From positions 1 to 34,878 of the forward strand of contig NZ_BNCG01000027.1 in NCBI RefSeq assembly GCF_014656355.1: 34,878 nt of DNA, given 5' to 3'. Below, piece by piece: positions 14,359 to 23,346 of the stretch. Origin of the DNA: Camelimonas fluminis. GTDB lineage: Bacteria > Pseudomonadota > Alphaproteobacteria > Rhizobiales > Beijerinckiaceae. The translations under genes and the position numbers were made by a program. Numbering within the stretch: position 1 is the stretch's first letter; every line of letters begins with the position of its first letter. Under the pieces are notes generated by a model that did no database searches, was not told where the DNA came from, and was given only the letters and a program-made list of their open reading frames with translations.

Positions 14359-17300
14359 TCAGGATGCGTCGGTGGTATAGCAGCGGGTGATCTCCGGGAT
14401 GTGCTGGAGAGCCGCCATGAGTTCAGGGGTAGGGTTCACGCGGTTGATGAGGGTTGCTGTTTGCGCCAACGTTCCGTCAACGCTGTTTCGGTGCGTGATG
14501 AGGCGGTGATTGCCTCCACGGCCGTGGGACCTGATAGCCGCCTTTATGTTTGCTTCCAGGCGCTGTGCCGCATCTGTGTCGATGTCTGCGCGGGTCTCCA
14601 GGATCAGTGCTGGGGGGATTGCTTTCGTCGCGTCGCGAGGTGTGGACCATGACTGGAGAATACGGACAGAGCGATGCGCCTGGACAGTCAGGACCGCGAT
14701 CGCCCCCTCGGGTGGTATGTTGTTCGGGGTTGGTGCGAAGACGCGTGTTCGGCCGGTTTGGTCACTCACAATCATTTCGACGCCTTGGGGGCCAATGCCT
14801 TCGGGACGTTTCGGACCGGCTTCATAGATGGCTTCAACCAGTCCGATAGTGTTGAGGCTGGTCGAAGATTGGGGCGATTTGATCTGTGCCACGCTGGTTG
14901 CGTTGACGAGAAAACCGAGCAGTTGGTGTTGCGCGGCCGGGTGCCGTGCGAGGCGAAAACCGATCGCTGCAATTTCCGCCTCGATCTCGGCGGAAACGTC
15001 ATGGGGGGCGTTCTTTCGGGACGTGGCGCGCTGACGGCGCTGTGCGTCGATTTCTGTCTCTGCGGCCAATTCCTCGAATAAGCTTGGGCCGCCCGTCTGC
15101 TTGCCCGTTCTCATGGCCGAGGTGGCTATCACCAGATGAGCGCGGGTCTCGTTCGTCGTCCTGTCCAGGAGGCTGTCGAAGGCCCCGGCATTGATGAGGG
15201 TGGTAAGCTGGCCCTTCGTGATGCCGCCGGCGAGCAGGCGTAGGGCGGCGTCTGACGCGCCTCGGAAAGGATTGTTCCCGCGTATGGTATCGATCATGTC
15301 GGCTGTGGCTTCGCTGATCCCGGTAAGGGCGCGCAGGCCATATCTGATTTTGTCATTGTCGATTGTAAAATACGAGCGGGATGCGTTGATGTCGGGCTGG
15401 AGAATCGGGATTTGCATGCGTTCGCATTCGCGGATCATTTCCTCGACCTTGGCGGTGTCCCGGGCGTCGAAATCGAGGTTTGCGCATGCAAATGCGAGGG
15501 GATAGTGACATTTGAGGCAGGCGGTGACCCAGCAGATGAGGGCATAGGCGGCTGCGTGGCTTTTGTTGAAGCCGTAGTCGGCGAATTTCTCGATGGTGTC
15601 GAACAGTTTTTCACCGTCGGCCCGGGGGATGCCGGAATGGGCTTCACACCCTGAGACGAACCCTTCTCGTCCGGCCTTCAGTTCGGCAGCGATCTTTTTT
15701 CCGATCGCACGGCGGAGGACGTCGGCTTGGCCCAGTGTGTAGCCGGCCAGAACCTGAGCTGCGGAAATGATCTGTTCCTGGTAGACGAAGATACCATAGG
15801 TTTCGGCAAGAACGGGCTCGAGCTTGGGGTGGGGGTATTCGACGGAAGCCCGACCAGCCTTGCGCGCGGCGTACAAGGGGATCTGGTCCATTGGGCCGGG
15901 GCGATAGAGCGCGACGATCGCAATGAGGTCTTCGAACTGTGTGGGGCCAATTTCCAGCAAGGCGCGGGTCATGCCGCGGTTCTCGATCTGGAAAAGGCGC
16001 AGGGTGCGTCCCTGGTTGATCATCCGGAAGACGGCGGGGTCCTCGAACGGGATGTGGTCCCGGTTTAGGGTTGGGTTGAAGCCATAGTGTTGTTGGGCGA
16101 GGTCCCACGCGCGGGTGATTACGCTGAGGCTCTTAAGGCCAAGGAAGTCGAACTTGACGAGCCCGGTGTTCTCCACGGGCTTCATCGAATATTGGGTGAT
16201 GCGGGTATTCTCGCCCATGAGGGGTGTCGTTTTGTATAGGGACTCGTCCGAAATGACGACGCCGGCGGCGTGCTCGGACTGTGAGTCCAGGACACCAACG
16301 AGGGTGCTGGCGATGTCGAGTGCGTCACGGAGCTCAAGATCGTTCAGGACAGCGTCCTTGATGGCTGGGGTATCCAGGACGCTCTGGAAAGACTCAATCT
16401 TTTCGGGAAACTTCTTGCTGAGGCTGTCCGCGATAGCTGGCGGGATACCGATGGCTCGCGCGGCTGCCTTGAATGCGCCCTTGGGTTGCATGGTTGTGTA
16501 TGCAGCAATCTGTGCGACGTAGTCGGCGCCATAGAACTCGCGAACATAGTCGAGCACTTCACCGCGCCGTCGCTCGCAGAAGTCGATATCGAAGTCGGGG
16601 AGGGAGACGCGTTCGGGATTGATAAAGCGCTCGAAAAGAAGGCCCCAGCGAATGGGGTCGATATCCGTTATTCCCAGAGTCCAGGCAACAAGCGATCCGG
16701 CGCCGGAGCCGCGGCCGGGGCCGACGGGGATGCCTTCGCTCCGGCACCAGCGGCAGAAGTCGGCCACGATGAGGAAGTAGCCTGAGAATTTAAGGTTGGT
16801 TATGTGTCCAAGCTCATACGACAGGCGTTCGTGGTAGGCGTGGTGTTCGGAGATGTCTACGTCGCGGAGCCTGTGCTGCAGCCCGGCATTGGCCGTGGCG
16901 ATGACGGTCCCGTCTTCGTCTTCGACATTCTTGGCGCGTGGGAGGTGGGGTTTTGCCCCGGGGACTGACCACTTTGCGCTCTCGGCGAGGACGGCGCCGT
17001 TGCGGAGAAGCTGCGGAGAGTCCGCGAAGAGATCGTTGAGGCGCTCAGGGGTTTTGAATTCCGAACCGAACGGGGGAGACGGAAAGGCGGGGTCGCCGAT
17101 CAGGCACATGTTGGGGGTCGCATTGTAGGTGAGAACGTCGAGCGCGGTGCGATCGTGTTCGCTCCGGTGCCGGACGGGCGACATCGCGATTCCAGGGAGG
17201 CCGTGTCTGGTTGCCAGATCGTTCAGGACACACTCGCGAGCGACGTCACGTTGGTCCATTGAATCATGGCGTTCGAATGCGATGGCAAAACGGTTGCCAA

Positions 17301-17751
17301 AGGCGAAGGCCAGGTCCTGGACAATTTCGTCTGCGAGTTCGATGCGTCCTTCGACGATGGCGGCGTCGATCGGGCCGTCCAGGCCGCCAGTCGTGGCGAA
17401 TACGCCTTTGTTCGCACTGATAAGGTCCTCGATGGTCAATGGCGCCGATTGCTTTTCGATGTGGCACCGGTTGTTGAGGGCAATGAGGTTGGCCCAGCCC
17501 TCAGGGTTCAGGGCGCTGAGGGTAATGAAGCCTTTGAACAGTCCGGAGGTAAATGGAAGGCGTACGCCGATCAGCGGTTTGATACCGGCCTTCTCGGCTG
17601 CCTGGCTGAAATCATAGGCGGCTGCGAGGCTCATACGGTCAGCTATGCCAACACTGCTGTAGCCAGCATCCTTGGCCATTTTTACGAGCGCCTTTGGGTC
17701 GATGGTCGACCGGCGCTGGCGGCTGTAGTGGGTCTCGCAAGCGAAGAGCAT
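14359..17751 (-). CDS. dnaE: DNA polymerase III alpha subunit (DnaE family), element-encoded
   Basis: A 1130-residue C-family replicative polymerase, near the usual 1160. Order of parts: an N-terminal PHP domain (MLFACETHYSRQRRST, IADRMSLAAAYDF, AGIKPLIGVRLPF), a palm with PDFDIDF at residues 385-391 (metal-binding Asp388 and Asp390) and KFDFLGL with Asp535, then GPGRGSGAGS, ALYRPGP and YQEQIISAAQVLAGYTLGQA. These are followed by FADYGFNKSHAAAYALICW and a C-terminal OB-fold (EMIVSDQTGRTRVFAPTPNN). The catalytic triad is complete. The PHP domain lacks the usual metal-binding residues (HSD and TDH positions read THYS and ADR), so proofreading must come from the separate exonuclease. That gene ends two bases upstream, indicating coupling. 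Its place within a conjugation-type island is unusual. Confidence 0.95.
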   Translation of the reverse strand: MLFACETHYSRQRRSTIDPKALVKMAKDAGYSSVGIADRMSLAAAYDFSQAAEKAGIKPLIGVRLPFTSGLFKGFITLSALNPEGWANLIALNNRCHIEKQSAPLTIEDLISANKGVFATTGGLDGPIDAAIVEGRIELADEIVQDLAFAFGNRFAIAFERHDSMDQRDVARECVLNDLATRHGLPGIAMSPVRHRSEHDRTALDVLTYNATPNMCLIGDPAFPSPPFGSEFKTPERLNDLFADSPQLLRNGAVLAESAKWSVPGAKPHLPRAKNVEDEDGTVIATANAGLQHRLRDVDISEHHAYHERLSYELGHITNLKFSGYFLIVADFCRWCRSEGIPVGPGRGSGAGSLVAWTLGITDIDPIRWGLLFERFINPERVSLPDFDIDFCERRRGEVLDYVREFYGADYVAQIAAYTTMQPKGAFKAAARAIGIPPAIADSLSKKFPEKIESFQSVLDTPAIKDAVLNDLELRDALDIASTLVGVLDSQSEHAAGVVISDESLYKTTPLMGENTRITQYSMKPVENTGLVKFDFLGLKSLSVITRAWDLAQQHYGFNPTLNRDHIPFEDPAVFRMINQGRTLRLFQIENRGMTRALLEIGPTQFEDLIAIVALYRPGPMDQIPLYAARKAGRASVEYPHPKLEPVLAETYGIFVYQEQIISAAQVLAGYTLGQADVLRRAIGKKIAAELKAGREGFVSGCEAHSGIPRADGEKLFDTIEKFADYGFNKSHAAAYALICWVTACLKCHYPLAFACANLDFDARDTAKVEEMIRECERMQIPILQPDINASRSYFTIDNDKIRYGLRALTGISEATADMIDTIRGNNPFRGASDAALRLLAGGITKGQLTTLINAGAFDSLLDRTTNETRAHLVIATSAMRTGKQTGGPSLFEELAAETEIDAQRRQRATSRKNAPHDVSAEIEAEIAAIGFRLARHPAAQHQLLGFLVNATSVAQIKSPQSSTSLNTIGLVEAIYEAGPKRPEGIGPQGVEMIVSDQTGRTRVFAPTPNNIPPEGAIAVLTVQAHRSVRILQSWSTPRDATKAIPPALILETRADIDTDAAQRLEANIKAAIRSHGRGGNHRLITHRNSVDGTLAQTATLINRVNPTPELMAALQHIPEITRCYTTDAS

Positions 17752-17753
17752 GG

Positions 17754-18416
17754 TCAGTCCAGGATGAGAGGGGCGGCAGTGAGGTGCTGGTCGCGGAAAG
17801 GCCACGGGCGCGCTGCGTTGGCGTGTGCGCTCGACAGGTCAAGCTCGCGCGTCTGAACCATGGCGATATAGACTTGGGCGAGGAGCAGGGTGTCGATGAT
17901 CGCGCTGTGGCGTTCCGACCGGTTGTGGATTTCGACAGCGCGGTCGAGGCGGATATCCGCGCAGAGTTGAGTGAGGGACGCGGCGTCACGTGGGATATTC
18001 AGGCGTCTGCAGAGAGCGTCGAGACCAACCTGCGTGCCAGGCCACTTCTGGCGGGCAAGATCGATGGTGTCGATCGCGTCGAACGGGAAAGAGACGCCGC
18101 AAAGCTTCGCCTCGGCGGCGAGAAATCCCAGGTCGAAGGCCTTGTTGTGAATGACAAGCTGGCCAGGGGAGAAAAATTCCACCAGGTCTGGATAGATTTC
18201 CCCGAACGTTGGGGCGTCAGCGAGCATTTCAGCGGAAATTTTGTGAACGTTGTAGCTGCCGTACTTAATTTCGCGGCCCTGGGGGTTGATCAGGGTGTGA
18301 AAGCTGCGGCCGGTGAGTTTGTGATCGCAGATCTCGACGACGGCAATCTCGATGATGCGGTCACCATCGGTGTGGTGGAGACCCGTGGTCTCGGTGTCCA
18401 GAGCGTAATGATACAC
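17754..18416 (-). CDS. dnaQ: DnaQ-family 3'-5' exonuclease (Pol III epsilon-like)
   Basis: A 220-residue DEDDh exonuclease that would proofread for the adjacent polymerase. All catalytic residues are present: Asp7 and Glu9 in LDTETTG, Asp95 in HNKAFDLGFL, His170 and Asp175 in ERHSAIIDTLLLAQVY. The length is close to the E. coli epsilon subunit (243), but I see no obvious clamp-binding or alpha-binding C-terminal extension. It ends two bases before the polymerase start, so the pair forms a two-gene unit. A terminator for the preceding gene lies just upstream (18434-18457), so this pair probably has its own promoter. Confidence 0.93.
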   Translation of the reverse strand: MYHYALDTETTGLHHTDGDRIIEIAVVEICDHKLTGRSFHTLINPQGREIKYGSYNVHKISAEMLADAPTFGEIYPDLVEFFSPGQLVIHNKAFDLGFLAAEAKLCGVSFPFDAIDTIDLARQKWPGTQVGLDALCRRLNIPRDAASLTQLCADIRLDRAVEIHNRSERHSAIIDTLLLAQVYIAMVQTRELDLSSAHANAARPWPFRDQHLTAAPLILD

Positions 18417-18433
18417 GGTCGCCCCCAGGCGTT

Positions 18434-18457
18434 AAAAAGGGGCCGCTCGGGCCCCTT
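18434..18457 (-). terminator. Rho-independent terminator
   Basis: AAGGGGCC (18437-18444) pairs with GGCCCCTT (18450-18457), loop gctcg. On the minus strand it is followed by a run of T (18438-18434). It ends transcription of the gene at 18479-18958. Confidence 0.8.
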
Positions 18458-18478
18458 GTGCGCAAGATTTACGGGAGG

Positions 18479-18958
18479 TTAGCCGAAAGGGTTGTCGGCG
18501 TAATCCGACTGTGGCGCGGCTGCGTTGTCTGTGGTGACTGGACGCGGGCGGGGGTCCCGGATCGCGCAAGAAAAATAGACGTTCTGGTTTTTGTCCAGTC
18601 TCTCCCAGATGCTGATGTCCTTCTTGACCGGATCCGGAAGCCCCATGTCCCCGCTGATGTCGCCGGTCCATGCAGGAGCGCGGTCATTGATCGCAGGCCT
18701 TGTGTCGCCGGTATCAGGGTCGATGCGCTTGTCGAACACGAGACCCTTGATCTCCCAGGCTCTCTGGGTGTTCTTGTCGACAAATACGACCTGGCGGGAG
18801 GCATAATGCCTGCCGCTCTGGGACCTGCCCTTGTAGGGGCGCTTGATTTTCACGCGGTAGGGTTGGCCGTCGATGTCACCGTCGCCTTCGAACTCATAGT
18901 CGCCCGGTTCGCGGGGGGTAAACGCATTGGCGGTGTTCGGACGCTGCGTAAAGGCCAT
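18479..18958 (-). CDS. Candidate single-stranded-DNA-binding protein (unassigned family)
   Basis: A 159-residue protein with a beta-rich centre (GDYEFEGDGDIDGQPYRVKI; SGRHYASRQVVFVDKNTQRAW) and a short disordered tail. The tail ends SDYADNPFG, much like the acidic DDDIPF tip by which bacterial SSB proteins recruit polymerase III, helicases and uracil-DNA glycosylase. No classic SSB OB-fold signature is recognised, so the SSB role is inference from the tip, size and neighbours. AAGGAAC lies eight bases before the ATG. It lies between the SF2 helicase (upstream) and the proofreading exonuclease (downstream), with its own terminator. Confidence 0.55.
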   Translation of the reverse strand: MAFTQRPNTANAFTPREPGDYEFEGDGDIDGQPYRVKIKRPYKGRSQSGRHYASRQVVFVDKNTQRAWEIKGLVFDKRIDPDTGDTRPAINDRAPAWTGDISGDMGLPDPVKKDISIWERLDKNQNVYFSCAIRDPRPRPVTTDNAAAPQSDYADNPFG

Positions 18959-19120
18959 TTAAAGTTCCTTGATTTTTTTGGGGTTCTCACAGGGCTTGGC
19001 GCTGTGTGCGTTGGTTTGAACGGAATTTTTGTTTTTGTATGGATTTTTGTCGAACGCCCCGTAGCGGTGGTGGGAATTTGCTCGAAAAGCGCGCAGTGGA
19101 ACAGGGCGCTTTTTTTGCAT
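18959..19120 (-). promoter_or_regulatory. Intergenic region with terminator-like hairpin after the helicase gene
   Basis: On the minus strand AAAAAGCGC (about 19111-19103) pairs with GCGCTTTT (about 19089-19082) over a 13-base loop and could end helicase transcription. The remainder must hold the promoter of the SSB-like gene, but no clear -35/-10 pair was found. Confidence 0.4.
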
Positions 19121-20839
19121 TTAACTTCCGAGCCCAAATCCTTGGCTTTGGCGACGCGTCTTGGCAGCCGCGGCGACTGCTGTCTGGGGGATGCGGGTTT
19201 TCTGCGGGTTTTCTCGCGCCGCTACGATCGCTTCAACGAACTGCCGGTCGGATACGGGCGAGCCTCGGGCCATCATTAGAGCCGCGTCTTTCTGGGCCTT
19301 CCAGATCTGGCTCAGTATGATGTTCTTGACCGGAACCGTCCTGGTTTCACCGCCCGGCAGTGTGATTTTCTGCCGGCGGCTGCGGAGGCGGATGTAGTCT
19401 GTTTCGTTGGCAATGATCGCCTTTCTGGTGAAAGTGTCGAGTTGCTTTCTCGACATGATCTTCGCCCCGGTGCCGGGGTCGGGAATGTGGTCAAGCCGCC
19501 GTGTCTCGGTTTTGGTGTCTGTATACGACCGCATAACGCTGTAGCCAGGTCGACTGTTTTGATCGAGGGTAGCGACCGCATACAGGACGTCTTTTCCAAG
19601 ACAGATGCCCTGGACGAAAGGGTCCTTCTGCATTTTCGTCCAGGCGTCATTTGGCCCACCGCGCAGCACGTACTGCTGTGCTTTTACGTATTCCTCCATG
19701 GTGCCATGAATGGCGGTTGAGGCGCCATAGTCGCGGTAGACGCGATCGTGGCTGGATCCGAAAATTCGTTGGGCCCGGCCTCTCGCCTGAATTTCTTCGT
19801 CCAGGGTCGTGAGAGCCTTTGTCTGGATGATGCGGGTTGTATGTGGAGCGTCGAACCCCTCGCCGATCATGTCGACAGAGGCGAGATGTGTGATGTCGCC
19901 GCGAAGGTAGGCTTTCACGTTGGCTACAACGGCGCTCTCCGGCATGCGGGAATGGATTACGGCAGCTTTGATGCCCTGTTCGAGGAAGGCGTGCTGCAGC
20001 TTTTCCGCCTCAGCGATCGTGTCGGCAAAACACAATGTGGGCATTGTCTGTTCGCCGTTACGCACGATGTCTCGAGCGACCATGTCGGGGAAGTCTGGAG
20101 GGCGAAGGCGGCCTATCATCGTGGTGATGCCGGCTCTGGTGTCAGCAACCCTGCGATCGTCGATCTTGGCTTCAATTGCCTGGTGTATGTAGCTGCCGTC
20201 TTTGAGGCGGTAGTCAGGGGTTTCTGTTCTGATGCCGGTGATCATCCCGGCCTCAATTGCTTCGTGATAGGTGATGGTGATGCGGCGGGCATTTTCGAGG
20301 CGAGCACAGAACTTTTGCCCTTTGGGTGGGTAGGGACTCGCAGTCGCCCCGAGGAAGGCGACGTTCGGGTTTGCCGCCTCAAGGTCCTGGATGACTGAGT
20401 TCAGTTCGGTGCCGTCGTCGTCGCCGGCATGGTGAGCCTCATCAAGTACAACGTAGCGACGGGGGCCAATTTCGGCGGTACGGCCGGCGAGAGTTTGAGG
20501 CAAAGCGTAGATGAAGGGTCGGCTCGCGGCGTCTGGGTGGATTTCGCCATCCATCACGACGTGGGTATTGTCGGGGGACACGCCATAAAGATGAGCCCGT
20601 GCCTCGTTTTGTTGAGCGAGGTGGCGGCGTCGCTGCAGCACCAGGGCGTTGAAGTCAGGGCTTTTCGCGGCGAGCGTGACGAGCGCGTCTGTGAAAATTT
20701 TCGTCTTGCCGCACCCGGTGGGGCCGACAAAAAGAATGTCTTCTCCTTTCAGTGCGGCATCAACGATTTCTGCTGTGACGCGGCGCTGGATGGCTTCGCC
20801 TTCGGCGCTAAATGGCCGCAGCTGTTGATCAGGCTGCAT
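19121..20839 (-). CDS. SF2 DEAH-box helicase
   Basis: A 572-residue superfamily 2 helicase resembling UvsW, SSL2 and restriction-type translocases. Motif I is GPTGCGKT (residues 39-46), motif II DEAH (133-136), motif III GATASP (164-169). The second RecA lobe has TLCFADTIAEAEKL, SVDMIGEGFDAPHTTRIIQT and QARGRAQRIFG (motifs IV-VI). It would use ATP to unwind or remodel branched nucleic acid. The C-terminal 150 residues contain a basic stretch (RKAIIANETDYIRLRSRRQK) and a PGGETRTVPV segment, without a known domain. It starts at ATG 20839 with GGGG upstream and is driven by a promoter with a consensus TATAAT divergent from the gene at 20971. Confidence 0.9.
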   Translation of the reverse strand: MQPDQQLRPFSAEGEAIQRRVTAEIVDAALKGEDILFVGPTGCGKTKIFTDALVTLAAKSPDFNALVLQRRRHLAQQNEARAHLYGVSPDNTHVVMDGEIHPDAASRPFIYALPQTLAGRTAEIGPRRYVVLDEAHHAGDDDGTELNSVIQDLEAANPNVAFLGATASPYPPKGQKFCARLENARRITITYHEAIEAGMITGIRTETPDYRLKDGSYIHQAIEAKIDDRRVADTRAGITTMIGRLRPPDFPDMVARDIVRNGEQTMPTLCFADTIAEAEKLQHAFLEQGIKAAVIHSRMPESAVVANVKAYLRGDITHLASVDMIGEGFDAPHTTRIIQTKALTTLDEEIQARGRAQRIFGSSHDRVYRDYGASTAIHGTMEEYVKAQQYVLRGGPNDAWTKMQKDPFVQGICLGKDVLYAVATLDQNSRPGYSVMRSYTDTKTETRRLDHIPDPGTGAKIMSRKQLDTFTRKAIIANETDYIRLRSRRQKITLPGGETRTVPVKNIILSQIWKAQKDAALMMARGSPVSDRQFVEAIVAARENPQKTRIPQTAVAAAAKTRRQSQGFGLGS

Positions 20840-20874
20840 GTTGTACCCCGAAAAATTCTCGCTTTGTGATCCCT

Positions 20875-20904
20875 ATTATAGCCTGGCGCTGTTGTGTGTT
20901 TGAA
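20875..20904 (-). promoter_or_regulatory. Promoter of the SF2 helicase gene
   Basis: Minus-strand TATAAT (20880-20875) is preceded by TTCAAA (20904-20899) at an 18-base spacing, a plausible sigma-70 promoter 36 bases before the helicase ATG. Confidence 0.5.
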
Positions 20905-20914
20905 GCCCTGGCAG

Positions 20915-20943
20915 TTGGATAATTGGAATTAGCGCCCTATAAT
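20915..20943 (+). promoter_or_regulatory. Promoter of the 20971 gene
   Basis: TTGGAT (20915-20920) and a consensus TATAAT (20938-20943) are 17 bases apart, 27 bases before the ATG at 20971. The -35 box is weak, the -10 perfect. It is divergent from the helicase promoter. Confidence 0.55.
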
Positions 20944-20970
20944 TTCAGCTCAAATTTATGGAGAATTTTC

Positions 20971-22965
20971 ATGGCACGAAGGCCGCAGAAGGCGTCCCCG
21001 GCAAGGGGGCATCAGCAGGAGGCTGGAGCTGGCGGGCGTGGCTCGGGTTCCGGCGGTGCATCTGGAGCCGGTGCGGGTCGTGCCGAAGGCGCCATGGATG
21101 TCGCGGGCGAGTTGGCTGGTGCTGGTGGTGGGCGAGGTATGCTTGGACGTATGTTGTCCGGCATGGTCTCCGGCAACACCATGCGAATTGGGACGTATGC
21201 TGCACTCGCCTACGCCGGTTACTCCGCGCTGCGTGAGTATGGCGGGTTTATGCTGGGCGGAGGCCGGACCACATATGACCTGCGTACGCAAGCGCAGAAG
21301 GATGCAGCGCTTGGTCCTGCGAATATGGATAAGGCGTCGCTGGAAAAGGCTCTTGGAACGGCTTCGGGCCGTGAGGGTCTTGCAGCAGGGGGCAAGTTGA
21401 GCGCCGCTGTTGGCGGGCGTTCGGACTTGAGCGTTGCGCTCGATGTCGACGCTCATAAGGGTTTGTCTGCCAGTAAGCGGGAAGGGCTTGCGCCAGGTGA
21501 TGCTCCCGGTTTGCGTGGAGCGATGTCCGGGCAGGTGGTTCGCGTTTCGCTCCCGGGTGATATGGGCAAGTCCCATGACTTTCATCTCGAGGGCGCGGTG
21601 AATGATGAAAGCGCGCTCGCAGAATTTAAAAAGAACTATGGGGAATTTTCCCGGAAGAACGGGCTTCCGGCGGAGCTGCCGAAGGGCGCGTCTCTTATTA
21701 TCGGGGACGGTGGGGGAGTGCTCTCGTCCGCGCCGGCGACGGCCCGGGAGTACAGGTTTGTTGGCGGCGAGCAGTTCGAGAAGAATGGCCGTATGCGGGG
21801 GTCTGTCTTGGACCCCGGCGCTGACGCCTGGAGCGCCGATCCGGCGTTCAGATCGGGGGCGGCACGGTTTACTGGAGCGGAAGTTGGCACGGGATCGGCC
21901 GATCTGGTCAGGGCCAGCTCGCTTTCAGAACAGGCAGCGGCCTCCAGCCTCGTGCGGCAGTCTCAGGTGTTTGGCCAGATCGGGGATGCGCCTGTGTCTA
22001 CGCCCACGTCGTTCGGCGACCGTTTATTGGGTCGGGATGGCGGCCGGGACTTCTCTGAGTTCGCGCGGTCCGCGGGCGCGACGGTTGGGGAAAGCGCAGT
22101 CGTGAAATCCGTGAACCTGGAGACGGGGGAGCGTTCGGTGGGCATTGAAACCGCAAAAGGAGGGGTTGCCTTCACGGGCGGTGCTTCTGGTGACCGGGTA
22201 ACGATGGAGCGCGATGATGACGGAGTCGCGGTTTTCGCGCGGCGCAGCGGGGCTTCGGGTGACCTCGGGAAGTTCGACGAGAAGGGGAATTTCCAGGCAA
22301 ATGATGCGGCCGCACATGCAATGCGCGATATGCAGGCTGCTGTTGGAGAAGCGGGTCGGTCACCGGTGGTTGCACTGGCAAACGGCGCCGGCGTGGAGAC
22401 GGGGAAGGCGATTTCTATCGATATGACCCCGGGCAACGAGTCTGTGACCACGCGCGTCGCCTATGGCGACAGGGTGGTGGATTATCAGGCTCGCAATGGT
22501 TCCATGATGATGATTGAGCGTGACCCGGTCACTCATGAACCACGGGACGCAGCGATTATCCGTTCTCAGGGAATCCGGGTGCGCGATGGTCAGTTCGAGA
22601 TGGATGAAGAGTCGAGAGGCGTCCTGAAGGATCATGTCGCCATAGCGGCAGAGGGTCGTCCGGCGATCGTTTTTGCAAAAATGCATCCCGAGACGCGTGA
22701 GAACTTCGCGTCGATGGCCGACGTCGGCGCGAGGCCGGAGGTTGTTGGTCCTGTGGTGGGGGGCGATCGCAGTGAGCACACGGGCGTTGAGGCCAAGACG
22801 GCGGATTTGAATCTGGATGTGGGGCAGTCAGTCCAGGGCGGCGTTCGATTGGATCTGATCAGGGATGAGGGAAAGAAGCAGGTCGCGTCGGTGAGCGGCG
22901 CCGATGTTTTGGGCGCTGCTGGTGCGGCGCGGGCCCGGCCCGCGGGCTTTGAGGTTGGAGGGTGA
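20971..22965 (+). CDS. Large glycine/alanine-rich protein with one membrane segment
   Basis: A 664-residue protein. Its N-terminal 60 residues are a Gly/Ala/Ser-rich low-complexity region (GGRGSGSGGASGAGAGRAEG). One hydrophobic segment follows (IGTYAALAYAGYSALREYGG near residues 70-90), then a long soluble part with many short beta-like units (GQVVRVSLPGD; AVVKSVNLETGERSVGIETA; GVAVFARRSGASG). The layout resembles the long hydrophilic tails of conjugation membrane proteins such as TraG or TrbL after loss of the polytopic part, but no family signature is visible. The ATG at 20971 has GGAG at seven bases. It is translated together with the small exported protein whose ATG lies two bases after its stop. 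Confidence 0.75.
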   Translation: MARRPQKASPARGHQQEAGAGGRGSGSGGASGAGAGRAEGAMDVAGELAGAGGGRGMLGRMLSGMVSGNTMRIGTYAALAYAGYSALREYGGFMLGGGRTTYDLRTQAQKDAALGPANMDKASLEKALGTASGREGLAAGGKLSAAVGGRSDLSVALDVDAHKGLSASKREGLAPGDAPGLRGAMSGQVVRVSLPGDMGKSHDFHLEGAVNDESALAEFKKNYGEFSRKNGLPAELPKGASLIIGDGGGVLSSAPATAREYRFVGGEQFEKNGRMRGSVLDPGADAWSADPAFRSGAARFTGAEVGTGSADLVRASSLSEQAAASSLVRQSQVFGQIGDAPVSTPTSFGDRLLGRDGGRDFSEFARSAGATVGESAVVKSVNLETGERSVGIETAKGGVAFTGGASGDRVTMERDDDGVAVFARRSGASGDLGKFDEKGNFQANDAAAHAMRDMQAAVGEAGRSPVVALANGAGVETGKAISIDMTPGNESVTTRVAYGDRVVDYQARNGSMMMIERDPVTHEPRDAAIIRSQGIRVRDGQFEMDEESRGVLKDHVAIAAEGRPAIVFAKMHPETRENFASMADVGARPEVVGPVVGGDRSEHTGVEAKTADLNLDVGQSVQGGVRLDLIRDEGKKQVASVSGADVLGAAGAARARPAGFEVGG

Positions 22966-22966
22966 A

Positions 22967-23269
22967 ATGCGGAAACTGATAGTGTGCCTTATTGCAAGCC
23001 TGTTCGCTGGCGCCGGCGCTTTGGCGGCGGACGCAGATGTTGATTTGCGCGGGCTGGATACCTTGGGCGGAGAATATACGGGGAAAGCGAAGGTGACGTT
23101 GAAGGAATCGAACCTGAGCGAAGGGCCGAAGCTGGATTTGTCGAATCCGCTCCTCGCAGACACCCTCGGGACCGCCGGTGACAAAGACCAGGGGCTGTGT
23201 TCATCCAGCGCCGGCGGGTGTGATGGTCTTGTTGGGGCCCCTCTTATTGGGGGAGATACGTTGAAATAA
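22967..23269 (+). CDS. Small exported protein of unknown function
   Basis: A 100-residue protein with a Sec signal peptide (MRKLIVCLIASLFAGAGALA, cleavage before ADADVD). The mature part has a cysteine pair (GLCSSSAGGCDGLVG) that could form a disulfide. No family is recognised. GGAGG precedes the ATG, which lies two bases after the stop of the 664-residue gene. A strong terminator follows, so the two genes form one transcript. Confidence 0.75.
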   Translation: MRKLIVCLIASLFAGAGALAADADVDLRGLDTLGGEYTGKAKVTLKESNLSEGPKLDLSNPLLADTLGTAGDKDQGLCSSSAGGCDGLVGAPLIGGDTLK

Positions 23270-23298
23270 AGGGCCGTTAGGTCGTGACGCAGGGATTT

Positions 23299-23331
23299 AG
23301 CCCGGCCAGCAATGGCCGGGCTTAATTTTTT
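23299..23331 (+). terminator. Rho-independent terminator
   Basis: AGCCCGGCC (23299-23307) pairs perfectly with GGCCGGGCT (23314-23322), followed by taatttttt. It ends the 20971-23269 transcript in front of the convergent membrane-protein gene. Confidence 0.9.
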
Positions 23332-23346
23332 CAGAAAGGTGGCGGG

